Notes: a model not told the origin generated them from the letters alone. Shown: positions 1 to 10,294, numbered from the stretch's first letter. The stretch is DNA of 64,000 bases from Budorcas taxicolor (GCF_023091745.1 NC_068934.1:17190434-17254433); one strand, 5' to 3'. Numbers and translations: made by a program.

Positions 1-407
1 AAGAGCAAGCACCAGATCATGCAATAAAAGTCTGAAGAGGGAGGAAAAAAAAGGTATTGTTCTATTAGATACGAAAATGAATAGGAATGGTTCCGCAGAT
101 TAGTTCCTTACCCAATACAGTGACTCTTCCATCATTGAAGACTAACAATAGGGATGCTGGTAATGACCTTGATTCATTTGTGAACACCTCTTCACTGTTT
201 ACAAAGCCCTTTCATATCTATTTATCTTCCTTGATCCCGTTAATGACCCTACTGGACAGATATTACAGGGCTTATTATTTCCATCTGATAGGAAAGAAAA
301 CTAAAGCTCCGAGGGCTTATGTGGCTTAACCCGGGTCAAATAGTGAAGAGAGTCAGACTGGGAGGCCCAGAAGTGGTCCTTCTCTTCCAGCGTGCTGTTG
401 TAGCGGT
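1..407. other. No gene seen; unassigned sequence
   Basis: AT-moderate sequence with no frame that looks coding and no repeat family that I recognise. The only open frames are short and have no recognisable domain. Confidence 0.4.
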
Positions 408-428
408 GGGGGGGGGGGGGGGGGGGGG
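408..428 (+). repeat. Poly-G tract (21 G)
   Basis: An uninterrupted run of 21 G between TAGCGGT and CAATGG. Such runs can form G-quadruplexes and are often miscounted in sequencing, so the exact length is unreliable. Confidence 0.95.
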
Positions 429-439
429 CAATGGTGATA

Positions 440-660
440 ACCCCCACACTTTAGTGCAGACTCTGTACTGGGCATTGGACACTTACTTCACATGCATTTG
501 TTTGTTTGGTCTGTACAGAAACCCAAGGGGTAGATACAAGTAGTATCCCTCTTTAGTAGGTGAAGAGCTTGAGTGTGGAGAAGGCCGTCACTCTCTTCAG
601 TCACTCGACTAGTTAGGGGACTTGAATCCCAGCCTCCATGGCCCCCTTATTACTGCTACC
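440..660 (-). repeat. MIR SINE relic
   Basis: Reads as the complement of the MIR core. It has a 'tactgggcattggacacttact' type stretch, then a degraded version of the pair that reads GATGAGGAAACTGAGG in the consensus, then a 'gacttgaatcccagcc' end matching the MIR tRNA-like box B region. Strongly diverged. Confidence 0.45.
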
Positions 661-1064
661 CATGCTCTTGCCGAAGCTGTTAAATACAGGACAGAAAGTT
701 CTCTTTCCTCTCCTTGGATCTCTGTCTAGATGCAGGGCTGGCAGGTACCGGACCGTGCGCTTACCTTGCCCAGATGCCCTGACCACTGATGGGTGGTCAC
801 CCCTGCGTGGGTGACCTACTGCCTTGGAAGTACTGGGGGCACTTCCAAAGCTGTATGTCTAAGGAATACGAGAGGTTCTGCCACACTTGGGCCCCTCAGA
901 CCTCCCGGGGTAGAAAATGCTTTTTAAATTTTTCCCCTTGCAAGTTTTTGATTCTGGCTCCTAAAAGGAGCAGAGTAATTTTCATTTCTCGTCTTGACAA
1001 ACATTCAATTGTGTAAGTCTGTTCTGCTGTGGCCCCGTGATTTATCAGTCATGTCTCAGAGAAC
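661..1064. other. No gene seen; unassigned sequence
   Basis: Mixed-composition sequence without a recognised repeat or a convincing exon. Short frames here have no splice-site context or protein similarity that I recognise. Confidence 0.4.
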
Positions 1065-1195
1065 TCAGCCTTGAGCCGAAGCCCTGATTATAGCCAGCAA
1101 GCCTTGTGACCTGGGCACCTACTTTTCTAGGTCTTGGTTTTCCTTCTCTGTAAAATGGGAGGATACGACTTGTGTCTCACCTTCCTCATGTGATT
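1065..1195 (+). repeat. MIR SINE relic
   Basis: Forward MIR signature: 'cttgtgacctgggca', then 'ggttttccttctctgtaaaatggga' in the order tRNA-derived region to core. About 130 bp is left. Confidence 0.6.
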
Positions 1196-1311
1196 GTTTT
1201 ATTTTTTGCACATTTAGGAATTTTTAAAATTACTTTTCTCTGTGCTTTACTTTTTAAAATTTTTAGATCTCTTTCATATTATTATATATTTATGCTATAA
1301 ATTATTTTTTA

Positions 1312-1596
1312 ATTATTTATTTTTAAATTTGTTTTTGGCTGTGCTGGGTCTTCGTTGCTGCATGCTGGCTTTCTCTAATTGTGACAAGCAGGGGCCACTC
1401 TAGCTGGGATGTAAAGGCTTCTCATTGTGATGTCTTCTTGTTGCGGAGCATGGACTCTAGAGCATGAGGGCTCAGTAGCTATGGCACGTGGGTCTAGCTG
1501 TTCCACAGCACGTGGAATCCTCCTAGACCAGGGATCGAACCTGTGTCCCCTGCACTGGCAGGTGGACTCCTCACCACTGGACGACCAGGGAAGTCT
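1312..1596 (-). mobile_element. CHR-type tRNA-derived SINE (long form)
   Basis: The sequence TTTTTGGCTGTGCTGGGTC, the repeated 'gttgcggagca/agcacgtgg' units, and the end 'gaccagggatcgaacc ... ggactcctcaccactgg' are the complement of the cetartiodactyl CHR SINE with its box B. A near-matching 17-bp direct repeat flanks it (CTATAAATTATTTTTTA at 1295-1311, CTATCAATTATTTTTAA at 1597-1613), consistent with target-site duplication. The insertion lies at the edge of an older L1 fragment. Confidence 0.8.
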
Positions 1597-1695
1597 CTAT
1601 CAATTATTTTTAACAGCTTTGTTGAGATAACATTGGCATAAAATTTGTGTATGTTTACGGTATACAGCTTGATGCCTGGTATACACATGCCTTGT

Positions 1696-1931
1696 GAAAT
1701 GATCACTTGAGTGAGTGAGAGTCGCTCAGTCATGTCAGACTCTTTGCAGCCCTATGGACTGTAGCCCACCAGGCTCCTCTGTCCATAGGATTCTCCAGGC
1801 AGGAATACTGGAGTGAGTAGCCATGCCCTTCTCCAGGGGAGCTTCCCAACCCAGGGATTGAACCCATGTCTGCTGCATTGCAGGCAGATTCTTTACCATC
1901 TGAGCCACTAGGGAAGCCCGAAATGATCACT
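1696..1931 (-). mobile_element. Bov-tA SINE with 12-bp target duplication
   Basis: The body at 1708-1919 reads as the complement of Bov-tA: 'gactctttgcagccctatggactgtagcc', 'ggattctccaggcaggaatactggagtg', 'gattgaacccatgtctgctgcattgcaggcag', 'gagccactagggaagccc'. Both sides carry an identical 12-bp repeat, GAAATGATCACT, at 1696-1707 and 1920-1931. The exact duplication and intact body indicate a ruminant-age insertion into the older L1. Confidence 0.93.
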
Positions 1932-1974
1932 ACATCAAGCTGATTAACAGAGCCACTAATTCTGTATTGTTACC

Positions 1975-1976
<2 letters not shown>

Positions 1977-2017
<41 letters not shown>
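1977..2017 (+). repeat. (TG)n microsatellite
   Basis: About 20 uninterrupted TG units. It sits where the surrounding L1 family has a short GT-rich stretch, so it probably expanded from L1 sequence. Confidence 0.97.
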
Positions 2018-2019
<2 letters not shown>

Positions 2020-2125
2020 TGAGAAGATTTACGATCTATTCTCATAAATAAATTACAAGCATAGTATTATCAAATATCATCCCCTCTTGTGATTTTTTTT
2101 ATAACTCACCAGTACTCTGCGCATG

Positions 2126-2739
2126 CAGAATATTATTTTCTTCTTGGCGTATTATTTTTAGGACAGGCTTAAACCTCTTGGACTTCAGATTCTGTTTTGT
2201 TCTTTGTGTTTTGTGAATTTCATGCGGAGATTATCATGTATCCTTGAGACAGAATGAGATCAGAAAAGGGACAGATTTTGTCCTGGTTTTGTCCTCTGAA
2301 ACTCCTGTAAATCAGGGCCCTTTCGTACCCGGAAACAGAAACGTTTGGAGAAAGGCCATAGTGTCACCACTAATTCGTCTTTTTCTAAGTAAAATAACAG
2401 CAGCTTCATCAAACACTCAGATCAATGGGCTTAAGCTTTGAAGCACACAGAGCTGGGCTTGCTTTCCCTGGCTTTGTGTGACTTTGACCTCCCTGAGCCT
2501 CAACATCCTCCCTTGTTACATGGCACTGAGTTCTTCTGAAAATCAGAGACAAAATAATACGAACTGGGCAGAGAGTGTCACTCACGAAGTGTTTGCTTCC
2601 CTCACCTTCCTTCAAAGGCCCCAGAATTCATTTTATCATGGTGCAGTTTGTCAACCAGCCCTGCCTCCCCTGAACTTCTCTGTCTCTGGGAAGCAGCATC
2701 TGCTAAAACGATGTCAATAACACAGAGATGCTATTTGAT
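2126..2739. other. No gene seen; possible MIR trace
   Basis: Mostly unassigned. Around 2475-2520, 'gtgtgactttgacctccctgagcctca' resembles the MIR 'tgtgaccttgggcaagtcacttaacctctctgagcctca' block and may be a short forward relic. Confidence 0.3.
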
Positions 2740-2900
2740 GAGAGCTCCCTATGTTTCAAGCAGGATAGAGTGCTTTTATGTAACTTTTTAAGAACTTTAA
2801 TTTTCAGTCTGGGGGATGGTTATTATAAACCCATTTTGTAAGCAGAAAAACCGAGGTTATGGAAAACATCATACCCTAGATTTAGCTGCTGTGAACACAA
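2740..2900 (-). repeat. Probable MIR relic
   Basis: Complement-orientation MIR features: a 'tttatgtaactttttaagaactttaat' block, then 'aaacccattttgtaagcagaaaaaccgagg', which corresponds to the 'cccattttacagatgaggaaactgagg' block of MIR. Heavily diverged. Confidence 0.4.
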
Positions 2901-2959
2901 AAGAACCTATATTATATCCTGGAGGACGGCAAGCTACTTTTTATAAAGGCCTAAGTGGC

Positions 2960-3139
2960 AAATGACTTAGGTTTGCAGATCACACAATTTTTATCATAAC
3001 TTGCTGGACTCTGCCTTGTAGAGGAAAGCAGCCTTAGAGGATGTGTAAACAAATGGATGTGTCTATGTGCCAATAAAACTTTACTCATAAAAGCCAGCCA
3101 GCTGGATCTGGTCCATGGGCTAGAGTTTGGCAACCCCTG
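2960..3139. mobile_element. hAT-Charlie-type non-autonomous DNA transposon fragment
   Basis: 'gtgtaaacaaatggatgtgtctatgtgccaataaaactttactcataaaagcc' followed by 'ggatctggtccatgggctagagtttggcaacccctg' matches a common mammalian hAT MER element ending in the terminal inverted repeat (CAACCCCTG). The left end is truncated or degraded and no transposase is encoded. I do not assign a MER number. Confidence 0.6.
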
Positions 3140-3324
3140 GTGTAAACCACTGCACTGTTCTCTCAATCCCCCTCTTTATGCCTTCTTTTATTTTAATTGC
3201 ACATCTCTGGCTGGTTGATCATGCGTATCTCCTTTGTAGCTTTGCTTGGCAGTAGGTATATAACCTGTAGGCTATTTTTGCAGCATTTCTGATTTACCTG
3301 ATGGATTGTAAGTGTTTTTCATGT

Positions 3325-3470
3325 ACCAGGCGGCACGTCAGGCTCATTTATAAACCATGATGCATTAGAGATCATCACAGCTCCAGGATGGCGTGTTTAC
3401 AGAGTAACAGATGAGGCTTAGCAAGTCTAAGCAATTCAGTGTCTGGGGTGTCAGGTTCAAGGCAAAGACT
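3325..3470 (-). repeat. Possible MIR relic
   Basis: 'gtaccaggcggcacgtcaggc ... cagagtaacagatgaggcttagcaagtctaagcaattcagtg' follows the order of a reverse-orientation MIR, but similarity is weak. Confidence 0.3.
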
Positions 3471-3660
3471 ATTTTTTCCCCAATAACCACATTAAAATCC
3501 AGTCTAGAAACGAGATTGCTTCAGTCAGAAAACCTTCCTGGGCTTGACCATCAGAGCAAAGACACTCCCTGTCTACAAATCATCACCAGGAGCCTTCCCC
3601 GCACTGTCGTTTTAGCAGGTAGGTTTGAAGGGAAGGAAAATCCCCAAAGAAAACAGATTT

Positions 3661-4113
3661 AAACTATGGATGGTCCACACTTACAGTGGTTCAACTTAAG
3701 ATGGTTTGACTTTGCGATGGTGTGAAAGCAAGAAGCAGTGCAGTCTACTTTGAACTTGGAACTTTGATCCTTTCCAGGCAGGTGATGTGCTGTGTGATAC
3801 CGCCTGGTGGTGCCAGGTGGCGGCAGCCACAGTCCCCAGCCAGCTACGCGATCATGAGGCTGAACAGCAGATACAGCCGTCCTTCCCTTTCAGTACAGTA
3901 TTCGACATCAACCCTTTATTATAAAATAGGTTTTGGGTTAGATCATTTTGCCCAACTGTGAGCTAATGTAAGTGTCCTGAGCACGTTTAAGGTAGGCGAG
4001 GCTAGGCTGTGGCGTTCGGAAGGTTAGGTATGTAAGTACATTTTTGGCTTATATTTTCAATTTATGAGGGGTTTATAGGGACATAGGGCCATTGTAAGTC
4101 GAGAAAGATCTGG
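3661..4113. mobile_element. Tigger-type (Tc1/mariner) non-autonomous DNA transposon
   Basis: A roughly 450-bp element with degraded terminal inverted repeats. The left 'cacacttacagtggttcaactta' pairs with the complement of the right 'aggg ccattgtaagtcgag'. The interior 'tttgcccaactgtgagctaatgtaagtgtcctgagcacgtttaaggtaggc' is the well-known body of a mammalian Tigger-related MER. No transposase remains. Confidence 0.65.
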
Positions 4114-4320
4114 AAAGTAAACTCAGTTGAAACGCCAGGTTGGGGGATGTCAGAGGCAGAGATGCTCTGGTCCCGGGAGGAGTTGTGTGGTGTTCATGCT
4201 GTTTCCTCCCACTCTCCTGCCCACGGTGGGCATCCTCGTCTGTGCCCTCCTACTGGGTCATCCTTGGTCTCCCCTTGCCTAAGGTAAAAGTCCTTAGGGC
4301 CCAGAAAGATCTGTGCCCTT

Positions 4321-4348
4321 CCCCCCCCCCCCCCCCCCCCCCCCCCCC
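4321..4348 (+). repeat. Poly-C tract (28 C)
   Basis: An uninterrupted run of 28 C followed by GCCCC. The minus strand is a poly-G run. Length is likely unstable and assembly-sensitive. Confidence 0.95.
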
Positions 4349-5334
4349 GCCCCATTAACCTCTAACTCAGAGGTAGGTTTATCCCAGGATTTAGGAACTG
4401 ATCTTGTTTATCCATCACCAGCCTGGCCGGACTGGGGTACCTAGCAGCCTGGGTCCCTCCGTCATTTTCCTGCCTTTGCCTCTTTCTCTGGTGCCCCTGT
4501 CTTCCCTCACATTGCCTTCATCTTATCTGCTTCTTTAAGTTAGAACTTGGACCTGGTGCATACTAAATGCTCAAAAACCTTAATGTGTTATGAGTCCATT
4601 TTTATGTCTGTTTCCTGCTGTTTGCCTCTCTCTCTCCTTCCCTCCCCGTGCCCTTTCTTCCCTTTCTGCTTGTCTCTTTTTCTTCCTGGAGGAAACTCAC
4701 AGAGGCCAACAGGGAGTCTGCTGCAGGACTACCCTGCAGGCCAGCAGGGAGAGCCAAGGTGGGCTCCCCCTCCCCCCACCTCTCCGTCTGGCCCAGGCCT
4801 GCCTGGAAAGCCCCCCACCCCTAATCTTCAGTGGGGACTGTGCACATCCTTCTGTCAGCAGCTCAAACAAATCAATTAGCTGCAGGCAGTCACACTCTGT
4901 GGCTTTCTCTGTTCCCACAGATGTTGCCTGGGCAGCGGTGTAAAGCACCCATTTAGAGAGAGGAGGCCTGTTGCATGGAGCTTGGGCCTGACTGAGGCAG
5001 AGGAGACGGGGGGGAGGAGGGCACTTGGTTTGGGGGATCAGGGAACCCTGGGAGCTCTGTGGTGCTGTGGTCTTACCCCTGGTACACTGACTGCTGCTGA
5101 TCGCATTTGGGTTGAAGATTCAACTAAAACTGAGCGTCTTTTGGCAGCTGGGGTCACCCTGCACCATATGCCTCTCCTTCCCACCCCTTAGTGCTTTCCG
5201 TTCCTCCAAGCAGGGCTCGCTGCAGCCTCCTGACTCATCCTGGTGGCAGCAGGACTGAAAAAGAAGGCGAGAAACTGACATACTTTGGAGCTGTTCAGGA
5301 GCAAGGCTCCCCAGAATTCAGTGTCAGCTGGGGG
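4349..5334. other. No gene seen; pyrimidine-rich stretch inside
   Basis: No exon recognised. 4620-4690 is strongly C/T-rich. Around 4545-4580, 'acctggtgcatactaaatgctcaaaaacc' resembles the tail of L2 or MIR ('gcctggcacatagtaggtgctcaataaa'). The rest is unassigned. Confidence 0.35.
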
Positions 5335-5465
5335 ATTTTTTTATTAGTCATCTGCTCTGTGGCAAATATTATTCCTGGAATCTTAACTCACATGATCTCA
5401 CTTCAGTTTATGAAATAGGTAGTATTACCTTGACCATACAGATAAGAAAACTGAGGTTTCACTTG
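5335..5465 (-). repeat. MIR SINE relic
   Basis: 'cttaactcacatgatctcacttcagtttatgaaataggtagtattaccttgaccatacagataagaaaactgagg' is a clear reverse-complement MIR core. Confidence 0.6.
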
Positions 5466-5584
5466 GATTTGAGGGGAGGGGAAAGAGGAGGAAGCAGAAG
5501 GTTTAACTTTGTTTCCATGAAGCCAGCCCAGGGCTTCATCAGCTTCTTGGCTGCAAGCAAAGCTTGTTGGACCTTTTTTTTTTT

Positions 5585-5705
5585 TTAATATCAAGCTTTA
5601 TTAAAATATAATTTACATATAATAAAGTACAAATGGATTAGTTTTGACAAAGGCATATAGTCTTAAAACCATCAATATAGTATAGACAAAATACTTTCAT
5701 CACTG
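5585..5705 (-). mobile_element. Old L1 3'-end fragment
   Basis: 'tcaagctttattaaaatataatttacatataataaagtacaaatggattagttttgacaaag' is the complement of an L1M-type 3' untranslated end. The T-rich left edge (5574-5586) would be its A-tail. Confidence 0.55.
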
Positions 5706-6011
5706 TTTGGCTCCAACCAAGGCTTGCTGAGCCACTGGGGGATCCTACCATCAACAGAAAAACAGATACCAGATGAGAAGTAGGCTTGGTGTGGGGAAGG
5801 TGATTTTTCTAGAGATTTATTTATTCAACAGATATTTATCAGGCACCTTTGATATTCCTGGCACTGTCCCATTATGTGCCAGAAATCCCTGTCCTTATGG
5901 GACTCTTGGGGGCTTTTGTTCTAGTAAGAGAGACAAACAGTAAGCAAAATAGATGAATGAATGATACCATGTAGGAGGTGATAAATGAAAAGGAGAAAAA
6001 AGTGGAAATAA

Positions 6012-6515
6012 AGAGACAGTGTATTAAAAAGCAAAGACATCACTTTGCCAGCAAAGGTCCATATAGTTAAAGCTATGGTTTTTCCAGTAGTCATATATGA
6101 ATGTGAGAGTTGGACCATAAAGAAGGCTGTGTGCCCAAGAACTGATGCTTTTGAACTACAGTCTTGGAGAAGACTCTTGAGAGTCTCGTGGACTCTCAAG
6201 ATCAAACCAGTCAATCCTAAAGGAAATCAGTCCTGAATATTCACTGGAAGGACTGATGCTGAAGCTGAAGCTTCAATACTTTGGCCACCTGTTGCAAAGA
6301 GCCAAACGATTGGAAAATACCCTTGATGCTGGGAAGTATTGAAGGCAGGAGGAGAAGAGGATGACAGAGGATGAGATGGTTAGATAGCATCACAGACTCA
6401 ATGGACATGAATCTGAGCAAACTCTGGGAGATAGTGAAGGACAGGGAAGCCTGGCATGCTACAGTCCATGGGGTCGCAAAGAGCTGGACACGACTTAGTG
6501 ACTGAACAACAGCAA
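6012..6515 (+). mobile_element. BovB LINE, 5'-truncated 3' end
   Basis: About 500 bp of BovB from the C-terminal part of its reverse-transcriptase frame ('aaaagcaaagacatcactttgcc', 'atgaatgtgagagttggaccataaag', 'cagtcctgaatattcactgg') to the 3' end 'catggggtcgcaaagagctggacacgacttagtgactga'. Frame breaks are present and there is no RT core. BovB is the RTE-clade LINE of ruminants, and its tail is shared with the Bov-tA SINEs. Confidence 0.88.
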
Positions 6516-6650
6516 GGAATGTTGGGATGGGGATGGGCTGGAGTCTACAAATCAAAATAGAGCTTAGGACAAAGACTCATAGGAGGTAAGAGAGAAAGTT
6601 TAGTGAATAACTGTAGGAAGAACATTCCAGGCAGAGTAGCAAGTAGAGTG

Positions 6651-6832
6651 GGCCCTTGAACAACACAATTTGAACTGCATGGGTCCACTTACACACCTTT
6701 TTCAGAAGTAAAGATTACTGTAGATGGGGCCTGTGGTTGGTTGAATCCACAGCCAGAGAGGTATGTGGGACATGGGACCAACTCTAGGTTACACGTGACT
6801 TAGCCTCAGCATTGTTCAAGGGTCAAGTGTAT
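6651..6832. mobile_element. Short Tigger-type MITE
   Basis: About 180 bp with terminal inverted repeats: CCCTTGAACAACACAATTTG at the left and its complement-like CATTGTTCAAGGGTC at the right. The middle 'cagatggggcctgtggttggttgaatccacag' type sequence is typical of small Tigger MERs. It interrupts the L2 relic, so it is younger than that L2 copy. Confidence 0.75.
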
Positions 6833-7369
6833 AAGGGCTCTGGGGTGGGTCCACGCCTGATGGATGGGAAGCAGAGCAAGGAGGTGAGTATCACCAAGGG
6901 ATGGAAGCAAGGAAGAGAGTCGTAAGAAGGAAGTAAGGTCCTAGATGGGAGCTGGAGCAGATCACATAGAGCCTTGTAGGCCCGATGTAAGGGTTTAGCA
7001 TTTCCTATGAATGAGCTGGGTACAGCTGGTGGTCTCTGAGTGGAGGAATGTCATGACTGATAGAAGTTTATAATATGATTATTTTGCCTACTGAGTGAAG
7101 AACATGCTAGAAGGTGTGCTGATCGTGGCCAAGCAGAGGAGCAGAAATTAGGAGGCGGTTACAGTATTCCGGGCAAGGGCCATGGTGTTGAGAAAGGGGG
7201 TCACCTTTCTCAACAGATGCCTGGATGGTTGACACCACACAAATGATCCCTCTCAGTGAGGCATCTGGGACCAGCACATAATTCACATTCGTTGAAGAGG
7301 AAAATCCAGGAGGTTGGAGAACTTTTTCTTAGTGTGTTCTGGAAAGGCACCCCCATTCTGAAGGGTCAG

Positions 7370-7525
7370 AAATAAAACATGTCCTTTCTAACACAAGTCC
7401 CAGTTACCCATGAACTGTCTTATATTATATTCTTCAATATCCTGGAAGCTCCCTGAGGGCAGGGACCATGTCCGCTTCGTCTTAGTCCCCAGTGCCCAGC
7501 TCAGGGCCCAGGGCACAATGACAGT
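7370..7525 (+). mobile_element. L2 LINE 3'-end relic
   Basis: 'tggaagctccctgagggcagggaccatgtccgcttcgtctta' matches the L2 3' end 'gagctccatgagggcagggaccgtgtctg', followed by a degraded 'cccagtgcccagctcagggcc'. Confidence 0.55.
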
Positions 7526-7759
7526 GCGTGGTGAGGTTGGATGAGATGCAAGAGCTTGATCTCCATGCAGACTAAGTTTGCTTGTCCCTGGACCCCAGAC
7601 TTGAGACTTCGCAATTCTCGGGCCGGGATGGATAGAATGTGAATTTTCTTCCTGGTCCACCATCTACCCACTCTGTGAGTCTGAGCCATGTTTTCATATC
7701 TATAAAGTGAGGGTCAGTCATTCCCCCAGCAATGTGAATATTCCCTGCCCAGAATGTAT

Positions 7760-8035
7760 CTCAGAGAAAGCTTTCCTTGCTGCTCACAACAATTCTCTCT
7801 TCTTCTTCCCTTTTCCAGCTTTATTTTTTTCTTAACATTTGCCAGTATTTCTTTACTACATTTTTTATTTATTTACATATATATTGTCTGTCTCCCCCTG
7901 CTAGAGCAGAAACCCCATGAAGGGAGAGGGTTTTGTGTGCTTATTCATTGTTAAACCCTTGGCACCAAAAACAGTGCCTGGTACATGGAAGGAGCTAAAT
8001 TTGTATTTATGAATAAATAAATGAATGAATAATTA
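7760..8035 (+). mobile_element. L2 LINE 3' end with terminal (GAAT)n-like tail
   Basis: 'ctagagcagaaaccccatgaagggagagggttttgtgtgcttattcattgtt' and 'acagtgcctggtacatggaaggagctaaat' end in 'gaataaataaatgaatgaataa', the characteristic simple-repeat tail of L2. Confidence 0.65.
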
Positions 8036-8611
8036 TAGAGCCTTGGCCCAACAATCTCTGAGTTTGTAAAGATGCCTTACAAACCAAAAGGGACAAAGAC
8101 CAATGAAAGGTACTGGGGCTATTATTATAAATGTGCTTCACTCTAGTATAATCCTGACACCACCCCACATTTTTCAAGGCAAACATGGATGAGAATTTTT
8201 TTTTTTTTTTTTCCTATTTGGTGTTCTTCAAAGAGAAGAATTCCAGCACCCTAACTTTAAGAGAATTTCCAGGGTGTGGAATCCAGTGATGGATCCTCAT
8301 CACCTAGCAACCTTACATAGGAGCCACTCACCAGGTGAAAGGTGACAGTTTTCCAGTGGGTGTGCCAAGTGACAGGCATGAAGACAAGGCTGAGATGGAT
8401 GGTGAGGACAGAGGACGAGACCCTTCCTGGGTGGATGGGGATAGAGCTGGAGCAGGAGGCAGAGAGCCCAGGAAGGTTCTCCCTTGCTCTGCATCCTGGG
8501 CAAGCCATTCCCCTCTGAGCTTCATTTCCTCCATGCACTGAGGGGACTGACAAGACCCCTTCCAGCTCTGTCATCCTGGGGCTTACACTTACAATTGGGC
8601 ACAGAGAGGAT
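8036..8611. other. No gene seen; T17 run at 8195-8213
   Basis: Unassigned sequence with a poly-T run near 8195. The overlapping short frames on both strands at 8257-8574 show no domain and are probably chance. Confidence 0.35.
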
Positions 8612-9367
8612 AGTAACTACCATTTTATTTATTTTTTTAAATATAAATTTTAATTAAAGTATAGTTGACTTACAATATTGTGTTAATTTCAGGTGTGTGA
8701 AATACTGATTCAGTATTTTTGCAGATTATGCTGCGGTATAGGTGATTACAAGTAATAGATATAATTCCTTGTGCTACATGGTATATCTTTGTTGCTTATC
8801 AGTTTTACATGTAATAGTTTGTACCATGAATCCTAAAACCCCTAATTTGCCCCTCCTCCCTTCTCTCACCCCTTTGGTAACCCGAAATTTGTTATCTGCG
8901 AGTCTGTGTCTTTTTTGTATATGCATCCATTTATACTTACTTTATATTTCACATATAAGTGGCATACAGTATTTGTCTGTCTAACTTAGTTCACTAAGCA
9001 TAATATTCTCTAGATCTATCCCTGTTGCTGAAATAGCAAATGAGATAGCAAAATTTCATTCTTTTTATGACTGAGTAATATTTCTATTCTCTCTATATAT
9101 ATACACACAACACATATGTATACATGTATATAGACACACACACATACACACACATCACACACGTCACATCTCCTCAATCTGGTTCACCTGTTCATCTGTT
9201 GTTGGACATTCAGGTTGCTTTCATGTCTTCGCTATCCAAATATATAGTACTGATATGAACATTGTGATGCACGCATCTTTTCAATCTTTTCAAATTAGTG
9301 GTTTCCTTTTTTCTGGATATATGGCCAGGAATGGATTTGCTGGGTCATATGGTAATAACTCCCATTT
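8612..9367 (-). mobile_element. L1 3' end with probable 14-bp target duplication
   Basis: The body at 8626-9353 begins at a T-rich edge (its A-tail complement) and reads 'ttaattaaagtatagttgacttacaatattgtgttaatttcaggtgt', then 'ctgagtaatatttctattc ... tggttcacctgttcatctgttgttgg', then 'tggatttgctgggtcatatgg'. This is the complement of the L1 ORF2 end and 3' UTR. Flanking repeats AGTAACTACCATTT (8612-8625) and AATAACTCCCATTT (9354-9367) differ at two bases. The central AC/AT-rich stretch 9095-9170 is a simple-repeat expansion inside the element. Confidence 0.72.
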
Positions 9368-9498
9368 GCTGAGCAAGTCCCTGGGCTAAGAATTTTACAT
9401 TATATCATCTAATCCTTACTTTAATTCATAGATAGGATTGTAATTATCCCTATTTTCCAGGTGAGGAACCTCAGGCATATAGAAGATAAGAAACTAAG

Positions 9499-9729
9499 GT
9501 CACTGCATTAATCAGTTCAGACTGCCATAACAAAATACTTTATGGGTAGCTTAAACAACAGAAATGTCTTTCTTACAGTCTTGGAGACTTGTCCAAGATC
9601 AAGGTCGCAGCTAATATGGTTTCTGGTGAGGGCTCCCTTCCTGGTTTGCAAACGGTCACTGTCTTGCCATGACCTCGCCTCACACTTCCTCTGTGCATGC
9701 AGATGGAGAGAGCCCCCGGACCCTGCACA

Positions 9730-9806
<77 letters not shown>

Positions 9807-9967
9807 TAGAAACCTGCTAACTCTGTCTTGAGGTGCTCACCCTCATGACCTAATCTAACTCTAATTACCTCCCAAATTCCATCTTCAGATACCTTCACAC
9901 TGGGGTTAGGACTTCAGTATAGGGATTTTGGGTGAGATGACATAAACATTCGGTCCATAACAGTCAC
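9499..9967 (-). mobile_element. MaLR (MLT1-like) solo LTR with 5-bp target duplication
   Basis: The LTR spans 9504-9962 (459 bp), begins TG and ends CA, and is flanked by GTCAC at 9499-9503 and 9963-9967. The body 'cagactgccataacaaaatacttta ... ttaaacaacagaaatgtctttcttacagtcttggag' and 'gacctaatctaactctaattacctcccaaattcc ... gggttaggacttcag' is the complement of an MLT1-type LTR. An AC/TC microsatellite has grown inside it. This is an old endogenous retroviral LTR with no coding sequence. Confidence 0.82.
9731..9803 (+). repeat. Compound (AC)n-(TC)n microsatellite
   Basis: 18 AC units (9731-9766) followed after TTTCT by about 16 TC units to 9803, inside the MaLR LTR. Probably polymorphic in length. 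Confidence 0.96.
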
Positions 9968-10294
9968 AAAGCTAGCAAGTGATAGGACTTAACCACAGTC
10001 GTTTGTTGGCCCCTCATTCCCACTCTGAGGCATCTTGCATGATCCTTCCGCTTAGATACCGGATACCCATCAAGGAGTTTCTCCTGGACTGGACAGTCCT
10101 CTGGGACACAGCTAGTGTTTGCAGTCAGCGGACAGCCTCCATGAGCTCGGAGGACACGGAAATGTTGTTCACCGCTATGTCCTTAGCATGCAGCCTCATA
10201 CCTGAGAGATAATCAGTATTCACTATAGAAATAAATGACTCTGTCAAAGACTGGCAGCTATGGTTGGATATTAAAAAAACCCAAAAATGGTTTT

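Larger units (their letters stand above)
1597..2125 (-). mobile_element. Old L1 3'-end fragment, split by a Bov-tA
   Basis: 'aacagctttgttgagataacattggcataaaa' through to 'cactacatcaagctgattaacagagcc' matches the complement of an L1M-type 3' region. It resumes after the Bov-tA at 1708-1919 and runs on past the TG microsatellite. No coding capacity remains. Confidence 0.65.
5810..7215 (-). mobile_element. L2-type LINE relic, split by BovB and a Tigger element
   Basis: The left part (5815-6010) reads 'tttattcaacagatatttatcaggcacc ... agagagacaaacagtaagcaaaatag', the complement of an L2 3' end. It resumes after the BovB with 'gtaggaagaacattccaggcagagtagcaagtagag', is cut by the DNA transposon at 6651-6830, and continues with 'agggctctggggtggg' to 'gaggcggttacagtattccgggcaag'. 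The three pieces stay collinear, which shows that both insertions came later. The family call rests on a recalled consensus. Confidence 0.5.
9368..10010 (-). repeat. MIR SINE relic, split by a MaLR LTR
   Basis: 'aagaattttacattatatcatctaatccttactttaattcatagataggattgtaattatccctattttccaggtgaggaacctcagg' (9390-9475) is a reverse MIR. After the LTR it resumes at 9963 with 'gtcacaaagctagcaagtgataggac', the matching MIR segment. The two halves join cleanly across the 5-bp duplication. Confidence 0.65.

Noticed and set aside
9504..9962. Full endogenous retrovirus
   Set aside because: Only a solo LTR with direct target duplication on both sides; no internal gag/pol/env-like sequence.
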